Notes: generated from the letters alone by a model not told the origin. Shown: positions 24,013 to 35,581, counted from the stretch's first letter. The stretch: 64,000 bases of DNA from Berberis thunbergii (GCA_003290165.1 QNQO01010677.1:90683-154682); one strand, 5' to 3'. A program made the numbers and translations.

Positions 24013-24823
24013 AAACTAAGTTTCCCATCAGACTTCCTTATCCAATCACTAAGGATCGAGTATGCTGTAGAGCCCAGATTCATCTCCTGCATGAATGGGG
24101 TAAGTTCAGATGGTGGGGAAAAAAGACAAAAAAAAAACTCAATGTGATAGGCTTTGCATACCCTTGCCAATTCATCGACAGAGATGACCCTGTTTCCCTC
24201 CTGTTCAAAATGCTCAAAAGTTGTACTGGCTATTTGTTCCCACCCTTCAAGAGCTTCAAGCTGATAAGGACTGATTGCAGCAGCACAGAACTCTTCAAAA
24301 TCCATCTTTCTACGAGAGAGTGGTTCCAACTAACAAATACATAAAATCCAAAAAATAATTCAAGCAAGTGTTAGTTTTGTGACAAACCGAACAGCAGACT
24401 TGAGATGAAGAATAAAAAGAAAAGAAGTCATTGTTATCAGTTGATAATACATAATGCAACATATATTTGTTCTGCAGATGTTCTCATGAATTCAGGATAT
24501 AACATAAGTAGATTCCATGGCAAAAGAATTTCGATGCACAAATACTCACCGCATTTAGTATGTCAAAAGGCCTAGACTCCTTCATGAACTTTTATTGAGG
24601 GATTCAATTCCAATTATAAAGTCATATTCAAGCATATAAAAACTTCATTTTTTATCAAGTACTTTCGGAAGCTTTTATGATTTTAGTTAAACTTATTTGG
24701 AAGATTCGAGAAAACTAGCGGCAGTCGTAATATTGTTAACAGTGCGACATTGCCTAAGCTTGAAGGTCAATTAAGTTTTGGTGTTTTATTGAGAAAAAGT
24801 AAATAAATAATAATAATAATAAA

Positions 24824-24855
<32 letters not shown>

Positions 24856-24985
24856 AGATAGAAGTATGGGTTTGAAAACTACATATTAATGAACGGCTCT
24901 TCACATAAATCCCAATAAAAATGAAAGCTAAACTAACCATTTTGAAGTTCTCCAAGGAGATGCGCCCATCTTGAAACTGAATCCA
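24008..24985 (-). pseudogene. CDPK-related kinase (CRK) C-terminal exons in CACTA-1
   Basis: Four collinear exons of the C-terminal regulatory part of a plant CDPK-related kinase. At 24980-24940: DGRISLENFK. At about 24595-24552: FMKESRPFDILNA with a GTGAGT donor. At 24329-24162: [20 protein letters not shown], then [14 protein letters not shown], then [16 protein letters not shown] with a GTATGC donor. At 24086-24013: [24 protein letters not shown]. These are the degenerate EF-hand segments. The kinase domain is absent. Introns are retained, so capture was from DNA and not cDNA. In the parent family this part follows the catalytic domain. Confidence 0.85.
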
Positions 24986-24989
24986 TGAA

Positions 24990-25240
24990 TCAAACCTGCT
25001 TCTTTACAGATGGATTGGAATACACAGCAACCGTATCCAAATTTTTTTGAAACTGATCATTATTAGCAAGGTCGGGAGGAAGAGACTTTGCCAATTGACT
25101 ATGAGTAGCATCGTCAATTGCTAGCTTATAGACCAATTCTCTTCGCAAACTTTCAGCAGTTGAGAGCCCACAGAAACGCCGTTCTTTGACTATTTGTATG
25201 ATGAGAGTGAGCTTCTCCTGCACTAGATGTGGTTCATACC
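24990..25240 (-). pseudogene. PRT6-like E3 ubiquitin ligase exon in CACTA-1
   Basis: After an acceptor TTTGCATTTCAG at 25241, the minus frame reads RYEPHLVQEKLTLIIQIVKE, RRFCGLSTAESLRRELVYKL, then ATHSQLAKSLPPDL and YSNPS. From memory this matches a conserved internal region of PRT6, the plant N-degron E3 ligase. Homology stops at about KKQV, where the sequence joins the CRK fragment within some 20 bases. The UBR box and RING of the parent are absent. Kept as a fragment with no enzymatic role. Confidence 0.72.
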
Positions 25241-25928
25241 TGAAATGCAAAATCAGTTCCTATATGTTAAAAATAAACTTTTAGCATAAGTGTAACAAGT
25301 GAAACAACATAAATCTAGTCAAAAGATAAAGAAGTGATAAAAATCATAACTTTAACACTAACAAGACTCAAATAGGTTTAGGTTTAGGATTTTGCAATTA
25401 GGGTTTTTACAGGAGGCGGAGTCATTAAGTGAGGCTATAGCAGAAAAACATAGTAAGGCTAAGCCTAAACTCTTAGTTATGTGTGCACATTGCTCAGATC
25501 AAGTGCGAAAACTGAGTAATATAGCAGACACTATGATTTGTTGACTGTTAACAGGCACGTGAATACAGTTCATGGATATGTAATAGGGTTCGTTGAAAAT
25601 CGAAGTTGGGGGAGTTCGATGTAACACATAAAAGTAAGAGAATAAGAAAGGATAAACTACTCAGCAGAAAAATAAAAACAACATTTTTCTTATGCTAATA
25701 TTGTCATCTTTATGAGAATAATATAGAACACGGATCCAAATTTGAAAGGCAAGCCTACATGATACAACCCTCTTTATAGTCCATGGTACCACCTATGTAT
25801 TGAATCACTGTGTTTCAGGCTAAGGTTGCATGCAAAAAAGGGGGTACGTATCGGTGCCTTCTAAAAAGTAAGGATTTTTAACTAGGACTTACGATGATTT
25901 AACTCATAAATTAAAAAACAAAACTTGC

Positions 25929-26019
25929 CTTATGGACTACTGTAATCCTTCTTTCAGCATCATTGAGCTGAACCGCAATCCCTTCTTCAACTTTTAAGAG
26001 AAGTTTTGGTGCATTAAAT
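25929..26019 (-). pseudogene. Exon-like segment with GC donor in CACTA-1
   Basis: Bounded by an acceptor CTTATTTCAG (26029-26020) and a CATAAG|GCAAGT junction, a GC-AG type intron. It encodes FNAPKLLLKVEEGIAVQLND and AERRITVVHK without a stop. The parent gene is not recognised. An open frame with both splice signals, in line with the other fragments, supports a captured exon. Confidence 0.45.
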
Positions 26020-27495
26020 CTGAAATAAGAGAATCAACAAAGTAGATGAGAACCAAATGCCCTAACAAGAATTATGTAAATATATAGATTTCATTGGAAT
26101 CATTTCATTTGCAACAGAAGCTCGGATAGTGGTCAAGGATACATCCCCTGATAGACTAGTTTAAAGTAGAAATTGAGCAAGTGAAGTGATTAAGCAATAG
26201 CCAATGTGGCCCACATGCTGTGAAGCCTCATCTGGTATCTCTATGCCAAACTTTTTTACTTGGTTGTACCTGAACTAAGGTTAACACATGTAATTACTTG
26301 ATTTTGATCTATTATGAATTTCTTCGTTAGCTACACCAGATATTTCAGCCAAGGTGTCTATCCAACAATATCAATGTGGCAATCACATCATACGAATAAA
26401 TTACAGTTTGAAGGTTATGATAACTAAGAACAATTGCGATGAAGGCCAAGGTATCCCTGTGACTGGAGACATCTTACAAATATAGGTCAGACTTGGTTAT
26501 GGTCATAAGCATATGATCAGGCTAATATTGCCATCTTTATGAGAATAATATAGAACACGGATCCAAATTTCACTGCATACTTCTCATTTAGAATAAAACA
26601 GAAATTATGAAATTTTAATAAGTATAGGGAGAGTTCGCAGAAATTATGAAATTTTAATAAGTATAGGGAGAGTTCGACAGATATAAGGTGTGTGGTCTTT
26701 AACAACAAATTTGATCAATCAGATGAACATTTTTGTTATGAAATAAACTTTAATCCACCTGAAAACCTCTGTCATGTGCTTGGTTACTATGTGAATTTTT
26801 TTATGGTAATAGTTCACTAGATTGCATACAACGTTTTCTGAGAAATTTAGTCTTCAACCCCACCCACGATACCACGATAAAATTATCTCCTCATCTCATT
26901 GCAACCATTTAAACTTTCCAAACCATTTAAATTCATAGTTCCACTATATGTATTATCGCCTGAAAATTAAAACACCGTAGAGATTCTATGCATCACATTA
27001 TTAGCAAATTGGCCTAAATCTTGTAGATTAATAGCGGGTTTGAAGACTACATCTTCTTTCTAATTTGTGAACGAGCAAGAATGATGGATACAACGAAACA
27101 ATTAATAGCACATAATAATCATCATTTTACCTTCATTATTTGCAAATGGGATCCTTGAGTTTGGATTTCTGGCTCCTTGTGTTTAACTGCCCTTTTACCT
27201 TTTCGTTTTGGCCCATTACCTAATTTTTTTTTTCAAGAAAACATTGGAACACTGAGTTTTTTCAATGGAGTCCTAAATTTCAGAAATAAATTGTGTTTTG
27301 ATGAAATGCAGAAAGAGGACGGAAAGTAAAAAGACAGGTTTGGTGATTTACCAGAGAGTTTAGAGAGTCCGAGAACGAGTGAGGTTTTTTGATGAAAACA
27401 CCCAAAGCAAATCAACAATTCAGAAAACCAATTGAACAAGGTGTTTGATGAAAAATGAAAAAACGAGATTTGGGGGTTTTCGATTTTGAGTAGAC
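26020..27495. other. CACTA-1 interior without recognised gene
   Basis: AT-rich, probably intronic for any chimeric transcript. A 55-bp segment (CTAATATTG.CATCTTTATGAG and following) occurs at 25692-25745 and again at 26520-26572. A 33-bp segment (TTATGAAATTTTAATAAGTA and following) is directly repeated at 26606 and 26645. Confidence 0.5.
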
Positions 27496-27603
27496 CTGAT
27501 GGTGTTGTCAGTCCTCATTGCTGATCCTGTGAGGGATGGGCTTGTTCTGCCTCAACATCTTCGCCAAATTCTTCTTGATGATGAACGCCTTGTGTGACAA
27601 CAT
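27496..27603 (-). pseudogene. Ribosomal protein eL39 (RPL39) first exon in CACTA-1
   Basis: The ATG at 27603 begins MLSHKAFIIKKNLAKMLRQN, then KPIPHRI. The family reads SHKTF.IKKKLAKK.RQNRPIPHWIR, a 51-residue protein of the large ribosomal subunit. One extra base shifts the frame after KPIPHRI. The next stretch still encodes MRTDNTIR in the other frame and stops at an intron donor-like CAG|GTCTAC. About 240 bp upstream to the element's right end holds CT-rich leader-like sequence, so promoter sequence may also have been captured. Confidence 0.82.
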
Positions 27604-28022
27604 TTTCGCTTCAACCGCTGAGAGTTCGGAGACGAAACTGTGTGTTGTAATGGGTTTGTGCATCTCCTTCACTCTCGATCTCCCTTACTCTCTCCCTCGA
27701 TCTTTCCATCTCCCTCGCTCTCTCTCCCTGTCCCTAGATCTGGATTTGGATCTGAATCTCCCTCTCTCTCTCTCTCGCTCGCTTTCGCAATACAAATTGA
27801 GGGCAACAACGAGAGAAAATGAGTTCTCTTGGCCTTTTGGGTGAGGGAACGATTAGCATTTCGCCAAAATCGAGCGCGGCTAATATTTTTAATTTCCCGC
27901 CTTCATTTCTATAGCCTTTTAAAATGGGAATGTCATTGAAACTTGAACTTTTGCACTTTTCATAGCACAAAGTGTAAAAACGCTATAATAAAATGCTATT
28001 AATGGGTACTTGTGGTGTAGTG

Positions 28023-29483
28023 AACCCAATCTCGTTGCTTAAGCAAGCTGCGAGGATCAGGGTGATGCTGGCGGTGAATCGTGTGGTGGTTGAGCAATGC
28101 ACTCAACATTCTCTTTGAATATGCTAAAACGCATCCCTTCTCTATTGCATATCTGTAAACAAGGCCATGCAAAGCCATTCACTCCTCAAGTCTTTCTAGC
28201 ACCAAATGAAGAATCATTGAGAGTGACTATTCCTGAGCACCAAAGGAGAAACACTTTAGGCCCAAATCAGAGTCCCTCCCTCTTTATGTCCTCCAACCGC
28301 TTCTCTCTTTGATCACAATGGAAAGTACCCAGACTGAAATTTATCAACTTGGAGGAGAAAATCTTTATCAGATTGGAGAATTCTCCACAGATGAAAAATG
28401 GGTTTGTTGTTGTTGCGAAGAAGAGTGACGTGTGTTGCATTATATCGGTGAGTACTTGGTGGTTTGGTTATGTTGGAATCTATTTTGGCAACACTTTGGG
28501 TTGATTAGACACTTGTTAAGCACATATTAAACTAGACTGCATGGCTTGGCTTTGTATATATGTATGAACTCATCTTCGTCGTCACTTCATCTGCGAGCTT
28601 CGTTGAAGTTTTCGTAGATGTGTTTGCAAGTGGTTATTTCTGCGAGTTTGAGTCAAGTTGATTTCAATTACGATTTCAATTTTTTTTGGGGGTTTTCGTT
28701 TTCAATTTCTAACAATTTTTTTTTCTTTAGGGTTCTCCCATTAAATGGAAAATCCTCCAAAAAGTGGCGTATGTCGATAAGTGCGGTGAGTGCACGATAT
28801 TTTTTAGTAAAAGGCGAAAGAATAGTTCGCTCTATGCTCACCACGTGTTTGCATTTGATTTCTAACATATATTTACAATTTTTTGTTTGTTTTCATTTGG
28901 GAATTTGAGTCAAGTTGCTTCGTTTTGGTTGAATGATACTAACTACCAATGGCCAAAGGAACCACCAATATCACAGCCAAACATCGTAGCCAACAAATTC
29001 ACTCTCAAAATTTTGTTTCACGGGAAAGCAAATCGCACAACACAACTTGCACACACACAACCCTTTTCATTTGATTTAAAACTTAGGTTTTGGATTGGAT
29101 TAATGAGAGAGTGTGAGAGAGTAGAGAGATGAAGATGAGCAATTTGGTTGCTAGTAAATGTGAGGTTAATGGAAAGAGATGAAGAATCAAAGTTGTGAAT
29201 GGAGATAGAGAAACAATTGAGAGTGTGAGAGGAGATGGTAGAGAATTGAGAGTTATAGGGTTTATATTGGTAGTGTCACTCAGCATGTGGTAGTGTTAGA
29301 CATAAATGCGGGAGGGTGGTGTCAAAGAATAGAAATGGTGGTGCTAAAAAATCATTGTCTTTCTAATAATAAAAATAAAATTAGGATTTTTATTTTTATT
29401 TGTCCCCCATTAGTTTATATTCAACTCTGTTTGGCCCCCCAAATAAAGCCTAATAGAGTCTACCCCCTAAAATTAGATGGAAT
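28023..29483. other. Intergenic, no supported gene
   Basis: A short plus frame at 28097-28312 and overlapping frames at 28618-29286 show no recognised domain, and their composition is that of AT-rich noncoding DNA. The flank GCAAGCTGCGAGGATCAGGG after CACTA-1 may continue whatever unit lies at 21240-21405. Confidence 0.5.
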
Positions 29484-30246
29484 TAGAGGTAGGCACGAGA
29501 TGGGACAAACCTTGTCTCGTTCATTCGGGATCGAAATCGGGACGGGACATGATAGACCTCATTCCGACATTGTCTCATCCCAAATGGGTTAGGGATGGGA
29601 TGAGCGAATATTAAATAGTATTCTAATGAAGAATACATAATAATTTCTTCGCACATTGCTCACACGCCAATAATGTCAAATTTATGTACATATAACTATT
29701 ATTGTAATATTATTAAATGTCATGTAAATTTTAAGATCCAATGAACTTACAAATTTTTTTTTTATGTTAGGCATCATTTGTGTGATACACTAACCAATAG
29801 TTGTACATATGACTCATAGTGCAAAACTAAAACAAACATTCATTTGGCTTTATTGTCTTAAAAAATAATTGTCCTATAACCAATCTGAAATGTGAAAAAG
29901 TATAAATTTTCATGGGTTTTATTTAACATAAAATATCAAAACTTAAGTTTTTATCTAAACAAAGAATACAAAATCAAGCACGCTTTTAAATAATAGATGT
30001 TTTGATTTAATTTAAACACATCCTAAACTTTCCTTTAGAAGAGTAGTTTGATTAAATTTAATAATAATAAATATTAAATAAATAAGCTCGGGATGGACGG
30101 GATTGAAATCTCCATCCCACTCTAGATTGGGACGGGACGGGATTGGGATGAGTTTGATCAATCCCAAAAGGACCAAAAAAAACCGGGACAAAATAGGACC
30201 GGGACCAGGACGAGATCGAGATCACGGGATGGGATACCCATCCCTA
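29484..30246. mobile_element. hAT-like non-autonomous element, 763 bp
   Basis: The left end TAGAGGTAGGCACGAGATGGGAC and the inverted right end TAGGGATGGGTATCCCATCCC are related. Inside are many GGGACGGGAT and ATCCCGTCCC motifs. Flanks GATGGAAT (29476-29483) and GATAGAAC (30247-30254) agree at 6 of 8 positions, fitting a decayed 8-bp hAT duplication. No transposase is present. Confidence 0.6.
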
Positions 30247-30461
30247 GATAGAACTGTGAAGTCAACGACGAGGACTTGACTTGATTAAATTCATGATCAA
30301 ATTGCCCTTATCTCAATTTAACCCCAAAAGCATAAGAAAAAAACCCTGCTTGCCTTTCAAAAAAAAAAAAACCTCGAGACATACAAAAATATATCCTGAG
30401 ACACACTAATGGTGGACATTAAAAATTATGTGGTCTTCTCAAATTACAACAAGATAGGGCA

Positions 30462-30880
30462 TAAATGATGGTCCGCGGGTACGGAACTAAATGGGACGAG
30501 ATGAACCTCATCCCGATCTTATCCCGTTGCTTTATCTTTGGGACGGGATAGACCTCATCTTGACTCGTCCTATCCCAAACGGGAGTTCGGGACTGGACGA
30601 GACTATATTGTACTAAAACATTTCCTATAACAGCAAATTTAATCAAGACTAAAATTCTCACCAAACATCATTCAACAACATAATACTACATGATTGAAGT
30701 ATTACACGTCAATTACATCAATAATCAAGTTTGAAATAAGTAATAATTAATACTACAAGTACATGATCATTAACAACATCAAGAATTAAGTCAGACTTAA
30801 TTAAAATATTAAAATCACTAATAATAAATATTAAATAAATAAGTTCGGGATTGCAGGATTGGAATCCACCTAGTCTGATA
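30462..30880. mobile_element. Truncated relative of the preceding hAT-like element
   Basis: Shares the GGGACGAGAT..ACCTCATCCCGA..TTATCCCG and GGGACGGGATAGACCTCAT blocks and the ACTAATAATAAATATTAAATAAATAAG.TCGGGAT segment with 29484-30246. It ends near 30880 without a matching right terminus. Confidence 0.5.
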
Positions 30881-32599
30881 TGTATTTCTTTTTAAAATTG
30901 TAAAATGCCCATTAAATATTCCAATGACACAGTTTTTTTTTTTTTTTGTTAAAGCTTATAGCAACCAATGACACAGTTATATAGTTATATGAGAAGAAGA
31001 ATTGCATAAACTGACGAGCATTCATGATGTTAATGCAATACCTAATTTGAACAACAAAGTATACTTGTGCAAAACAAAGAAACACATGGAAAGATAAATG
31101 TGATGTATATTCATCTATATAAATGAGTTATTAATAATTTATTGAGTTACAGGGTACACTAAAATTGCTAAGAACCTATTACTCCTATTGCTTTTGGCAA
31201 TATTGAATAACAAGCTTTATATCTCCATTACGATCTCGGAGCTAAGTCCACAAACCAAATATTGTTTGTTGAGGCGTCTTCTTCTTTACTAATATTCCCT
31301 CCTGATCCGTTCTTGATTATGATGTATCAAGATAATTTCCATTGATGAAGGCAATAAATGCGATTGGCCTTTTCACACTTTCTGAAGCTATCCATTCTTA
31401 CAATTTCTTTAAAACCTAGTATCACAAATTCTAAACAAACGTGTACAAAAAATGTTTATTTTTGTTTCAGTCAATGAAATTGTTTATCTTAATTGTTGAT
31501 ATTGTAAGGTATGAATTTAGTGAAATGTAGAGGAAAAGGGAGGACGTAAGATATGGGTGGAAGGGATATAGTTTAAGAGACATGCAATTTAAAAAGACCA
31601 AAGAGTTGAGATATAAAAAAATTTTAAAAAAAAAAAAAAAAAACCTATTTGGTTGGAGAGCAGTTGGGCAATTTTTGGGTTCCCCCTAGAGTGATACTCT
31701 TGGTCATGAACAGGGTTCTAACTCATCGCGTGCATTGCAAGTGAAAGGGGTCTGAGTCGCACTTGGTGTGTGTGTTTCCAACCACAAGGCCTTTAGTCAC
31801 ACAATGATGTTAATGAAAATTTCTGCATAAACATTGAAAAAAGACGTATTATATGCATGTTATAATGTATTCTAAAAGCAATCCTAGGTGTCACCTTCAA
31901 ATTAGTAACTAATGGCGACACTTACTGCACCATATTTTTCCACTACTCTAGATTTGAAAGCACAGATTAAGAAGTTAAGGCATGAATTATGCAGCAGATT
32001 GATGGTGTGTAACACCTAAAATAAAAAGATTATTTTTCATTTGGTCATCATTAGTTTATAGTTATTCCTATTTAATTTTTATTAATTATTGTATTTCAGT
32101 TTAACATCCATAATCGTCTGTTCAACTAGGCTCACTTACAAATTTCATCCATTTTTTCAAAATGACCAACTTACCCTTATACGCGTGATTTGCATGTCTT
32201 TTCAAAATAACTATTTTGTTATAACAAAGATGGAGCTAATTAGAAATTATATACAAACTAATGACCAATGTATCTTCACCAATTTCTTCATCTTGATCTT
32301 CACCAACTTCAGCATTTTCATCAACCACAACATCCTCAATACCAACTTTACCCTCTTCAACTTTATCACTACTTGGCTCATCGTATAGTACACATCTTCA
32401 CCATGTAAGTTCTCCAATTTCTCAAAGTCAAGTTCTGCAGTAACATTAATGTGGTCACATAATTATTTTTTAGTGTGAGTGTAAGGCAAACAAATCATAT
32501 AGGGAAAATATAAAAATACATCATGAAGAATATTTCATTAAGAATTACTTTGTTGGCATATACATAAGGATTAAACTGTGAGTGGAATGCAAACAGATC
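30881..32599. other. Intergenic AT-rich DNA, no supported gene
   Basis: Only short stop-bounded frames occur, such as 32089-32388, with no recognised domain. Poly-T near 30935 and poly-A near 31625. Confidence 0.5.
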
Positions 32600-33656
32600 T
32601 AGGGATGGCATTGGGGCGGATTTTCACGGATATCCGCCCCACTTGCTTCGTTTGGGGCGGATTTGGTAAAGGGTCATTGGATGGCGGATACGGATTTTCA
32701 ATCTGTATCCGTTTATTAATCGGGACGGATACGGATTTGGCCATATCTGCTCCGCGGATATCCGTTCAACCGATAAAATTACCAAAATACCCTTTAATTA
32801 TATAAAGGTATATCTTTCACTCTCATCTCACAATCTCACATTTCAAATCTCTAATCCACTCTCAGTCTTCTCACAGCGAAGCAAGCCAACGAAGGTCGCA
32901 TCCAGTCCAGCGAAGGCCAAAGCCAACGAAGGTCGAATCCAGTCCAGCGAAGGCCGAAACCAGCCTGGCCGAAACAAGCGAAGGCCGAAGCCAGAAGCGA
33001 CTCCTTCTTCTCTTTCAGGTCGTCTCATTCCCATGGACGGTGACTCGAAGTTGTTAGTGTGGCCGAAACTAGCGAAGGTCGAATCCAGCGACGCGAGCTC
33101 CATCCCGGCCGCCTCCCTTTCCCCTCCGGCCTTCCGATCTCCTCCCTTCCCGGCCTTTCCCTCACTGCAGTGCAAGAGAGATCAAATATCTTAGATCTTA
33201 GATCTGAGATCTCGGATCTTTGATCTCAGATCTTGGATTTTGGATCTTTGATCTGAGATCTGAGATCTATGTTCTCAGATCTCTTCAACCATACATCTTT
33301 TTTGTAATTTTCTGAGACCAAAGAAATTTTCTGTAATATTTTGTAATCAAGAATTTTATGTAAGATCAATAATTTTTTTTGTAATTTCTGAGATCAAGAC
33401 TGTTTCTGGAGATCTATTGATATTCGATTGTTGGTTTCTGTTTTTGAGATCTGTTTCTGCTATTTCTATTATTTGAAAAAAAAATTCTTCGGATATTTGG
33501 GACTGGACGGATATCCACCAATCCGTCCGGTTCAGGGATGGTTTTTACAAAATATGGTAAACGGATATTCGGGGCGGAGTTGGATATCCGTGATCTCTAG
33601 CGGGGCGGGGATGGATTTGTTCAAATCCGCCCCAATCCGCCACGTTGCCATCCCTA
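32600..33656. mobile_element. hAT-like non-autonomous element, 1057 bp
   Basis: Terminal inverted repeats are TAGGGATGGCATTGGGGCGG and, at right, the complement of TAGGGATGGCAACGTGGCGG. They extend into subterminal GGATATCCG and GCGGAT repeats. Flanks AACAGATC (32592-32599) and AACAAATC (33657-33664) give an 8-bp duplication with one mismatch. The interior holds a GCGAAGGCCGAA-type tandem repeat (32876-33075) and a (GATCT)-rich block (33180-33285). No transposase. Confidence 0.82.
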
Positions 33657-33842
33657 AACAAATCATAATATATGGAAGATATTTTTATCATGGACAAATC
33701 TCTTGCCAACGCAACATAAGTACTTGATGCCATCATGCTCATTCACATCTTAAACTATTACGGATTACTTGCCAAATTGCTTTTAAAACTTTGAAAATCA
33801 TCAATTTAATAACACAATAGTAAATTGACACAAGGAAAATTC

Positions 33843-34002
33843 TAACTGTCGAGGGAATGGGCGAGGAAAACAAAAAGGGAGGGGGGGGAATAGTCCATCC
33901 CCCCGGGATGCGTGTCTTCATTTTTCTTGGCGCATCCCGGGGGATGGACGGTCCCCCTCCCCCCTCCCTCGATGTTTTCCTCGCCCATTCCCTCGACAGT
34001 TA
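33843..34002. mobile_element. Hairpin MITE, 160 bp
   Basis: Near-perfect inverted repeats with arms of about 75 bp: TAACTGTCGAGGGAATGGGC at left and its complement at right. The arms share GAGGAAAAC, a G-run and CATCCCCCGGGATGCG, leaving a loop of only about 10 bases. A partial relative lies at 57535-57606. Family is uncertain; the transcript would fold into one long hairpin. Confidence 0.72.
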
Positions 34003-34237
34003 GACAAGCTCTTGACACAAAATGTCTCTGTTGTATGACACTACCATCGATCAACAAAAGTACATGTGGTCTCAAGCCCACGTGAACACCTCATCTCATT
34101 TGATGAAGAAGACAATTCATCTTCTTCTCTGCTTAAAAAAACCCAAAAACAAAATCACCACATTCCATCTTCTTCTCTACCATTCAATTAAGAATTTGAA
34201 TGGATTGTGTTGGTTTTTAAAATCTATTAAAATTCAG

Positions 34238-35581
34238 GGGTATTCAATTAAGGATTTAAAATGATATATGTAAATCTAGAGGTATTCAAATACTGATTTT
34301 AAAGGATTGTTTTAAAATCCATCAAAATCAGGGGGTATTCAAAAAGTAGTGGATTTTAATGAATTTGTTAAAGTTGTGGATTTTGAAGGATTTGTGAGTG
34401 AAAAGTATATATAACAAGAGTTATTCCAAATCCAACCTTCTCCCCTCATATGTCAACGGATTTTTATGGGCTATTGTTAAATAACACCGCCATTTCCACT
34501 AAAGGACGCCTCCATCCCATTTTTTTTGTGATCTGCTCAAAGATACCACCACCTTCCCTTCTCTTCTCTCTTAACAAGAGTAGCACCACCTCACCCCACA
34601 ACTTTCGTCCACACCACCATGCCCTACCACCGCTGACTGCACCACCACCTGCACTTCCTTTTATCTTTTGTTCTTGTTCTTCTTTTTTGTTATTATTATT
34701 ATTCTTCTTCTTCTTCTTCTCATTCTCTTCCTCTTATTTTTTTCTTTTTCTTGTCCTCTCTTCATCTTTTTTTGTTTTTCTCTTCTTTTTTCCTTCTGAT
34801 TTCTTCTTCTTCTACTTTTCTTTTTGTTTTTCTTCTTTTTCTATTTTTTTCTCATCTCTTCTTCTTTTCCCATTTTTTCCTCTTTGCTCTTGCAGAGGTT
34901 CCTGCAAGTGGAGGTTCCTCACTTTCCAAAACCTTCGCGAGGGCAAAAAAAATGAAGAAGAAAAAAAAGATAGGAGAAAAAGAAAAATAACAAAGAGAGA
35001 AAAAGTGGAGGAGGAAAAGAAGATGAAAAAGAAGAAGAAAAAAGGTGAGGGGAGGAGGTTGAGAATGAGAAGATGAAAATGGGTGGAGGTGGTGATTGAT
35101 GGAGAAGAAGAAGAAGAAGAAGAAGGAGATGAGGAGGATGAGAGGTGGCGGTGGTGATTGGAAAAGAAGAAGAATAAGAAGGGACGAGAGGTGGCGGGAA
35201 TAACAATTTGAAGTAAAATAGTTATTTGTATTACTTTTGGACCATCTTCAATGTATTTGATTTTCTTTTTAATTGGAAATAAAATTCTCGTAATATACAA
35301 ACAATTATTTAATTGATGTTTTGAAATATGTTTTATGATTTTTATTGGCATAAATAACAATGTAGGTGATGTTTTTTTATTGTTTCCTATGACTAATAAC
35401 ACATTTATGAAAATTCATTGAATTTATAAGAATCCATAGAAATTCATAACAAACTTTATAAAATCTACAAAATCCAATCATTTAAAACTTATCAAAATCC
35501 AGTAAAATCATTTGAAACCTTTTAAAATCCACGAGATTTAAAATTCTTCAGAGTCCATTCAAATCCCGAATTGAATACCCC
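34238..35581. mobile_element. Foldback element with polypyrimidine and polypurine arms
   Basis: The left edge GGGGTATTCAATTAAGGATTT and the right edge, complement of GGGGGTATTCAATTCGGGATTT, are inverted. The interior has a TTC/CTT-rich block (34660-34890) followed by a GAA/AAG-rich block (34940-35190), which can pair with each other. Long open frames here, up to 208 codons, are Phe/Ser or Lys/Glu runs from the simple repeats and are not genes. The left border could also be near 34330, where the edge motif recurs. Confidence 0.55.

Larger units (their letters stand above)
21409..28022. mobile_element. CACTA-1: CACTA transposon carrying host gene fragments (6.6 kb)
   Basis: The left end is CACTACAAAAAAAGCCC. 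The right end, read on the other strand, is CACTACACCACAAGTACCC followed by ATTAATAGC on both arms. The 3-bp flank AAC occurs on both sides (21406-21408 and 28023-28025), the CACTA-superfamily signature. No transposase is seen inside. At least five fragments of unrelated host genes lie on the minus strand. It is therefore a non-autonomous, gene-fragment-carrying (Pack-type) element. Confidence 0.88.

Noticed and set aside
24008..25250. A genuine functional kinase or E3 ligase gene
   Set aside because: The kinase domain and RING are missing, fragments of unrelated genes are joined directly, and all sit between CACTA ends with a matching target duplication.
28618..29286. Candidate small genes on both strands
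   Set aside because: AT-rich, overlapping, with Phe/Leu/Ser-rich translations and no splice or family evidence.
34450..35076. A 208-codon open frame on the + strand
   Set aside because: It is made of TTC/CTT and AAG/GAA repeats giving Phe/Ser and Lys/Glu runs; it follows from composition and lies in a foldback element.
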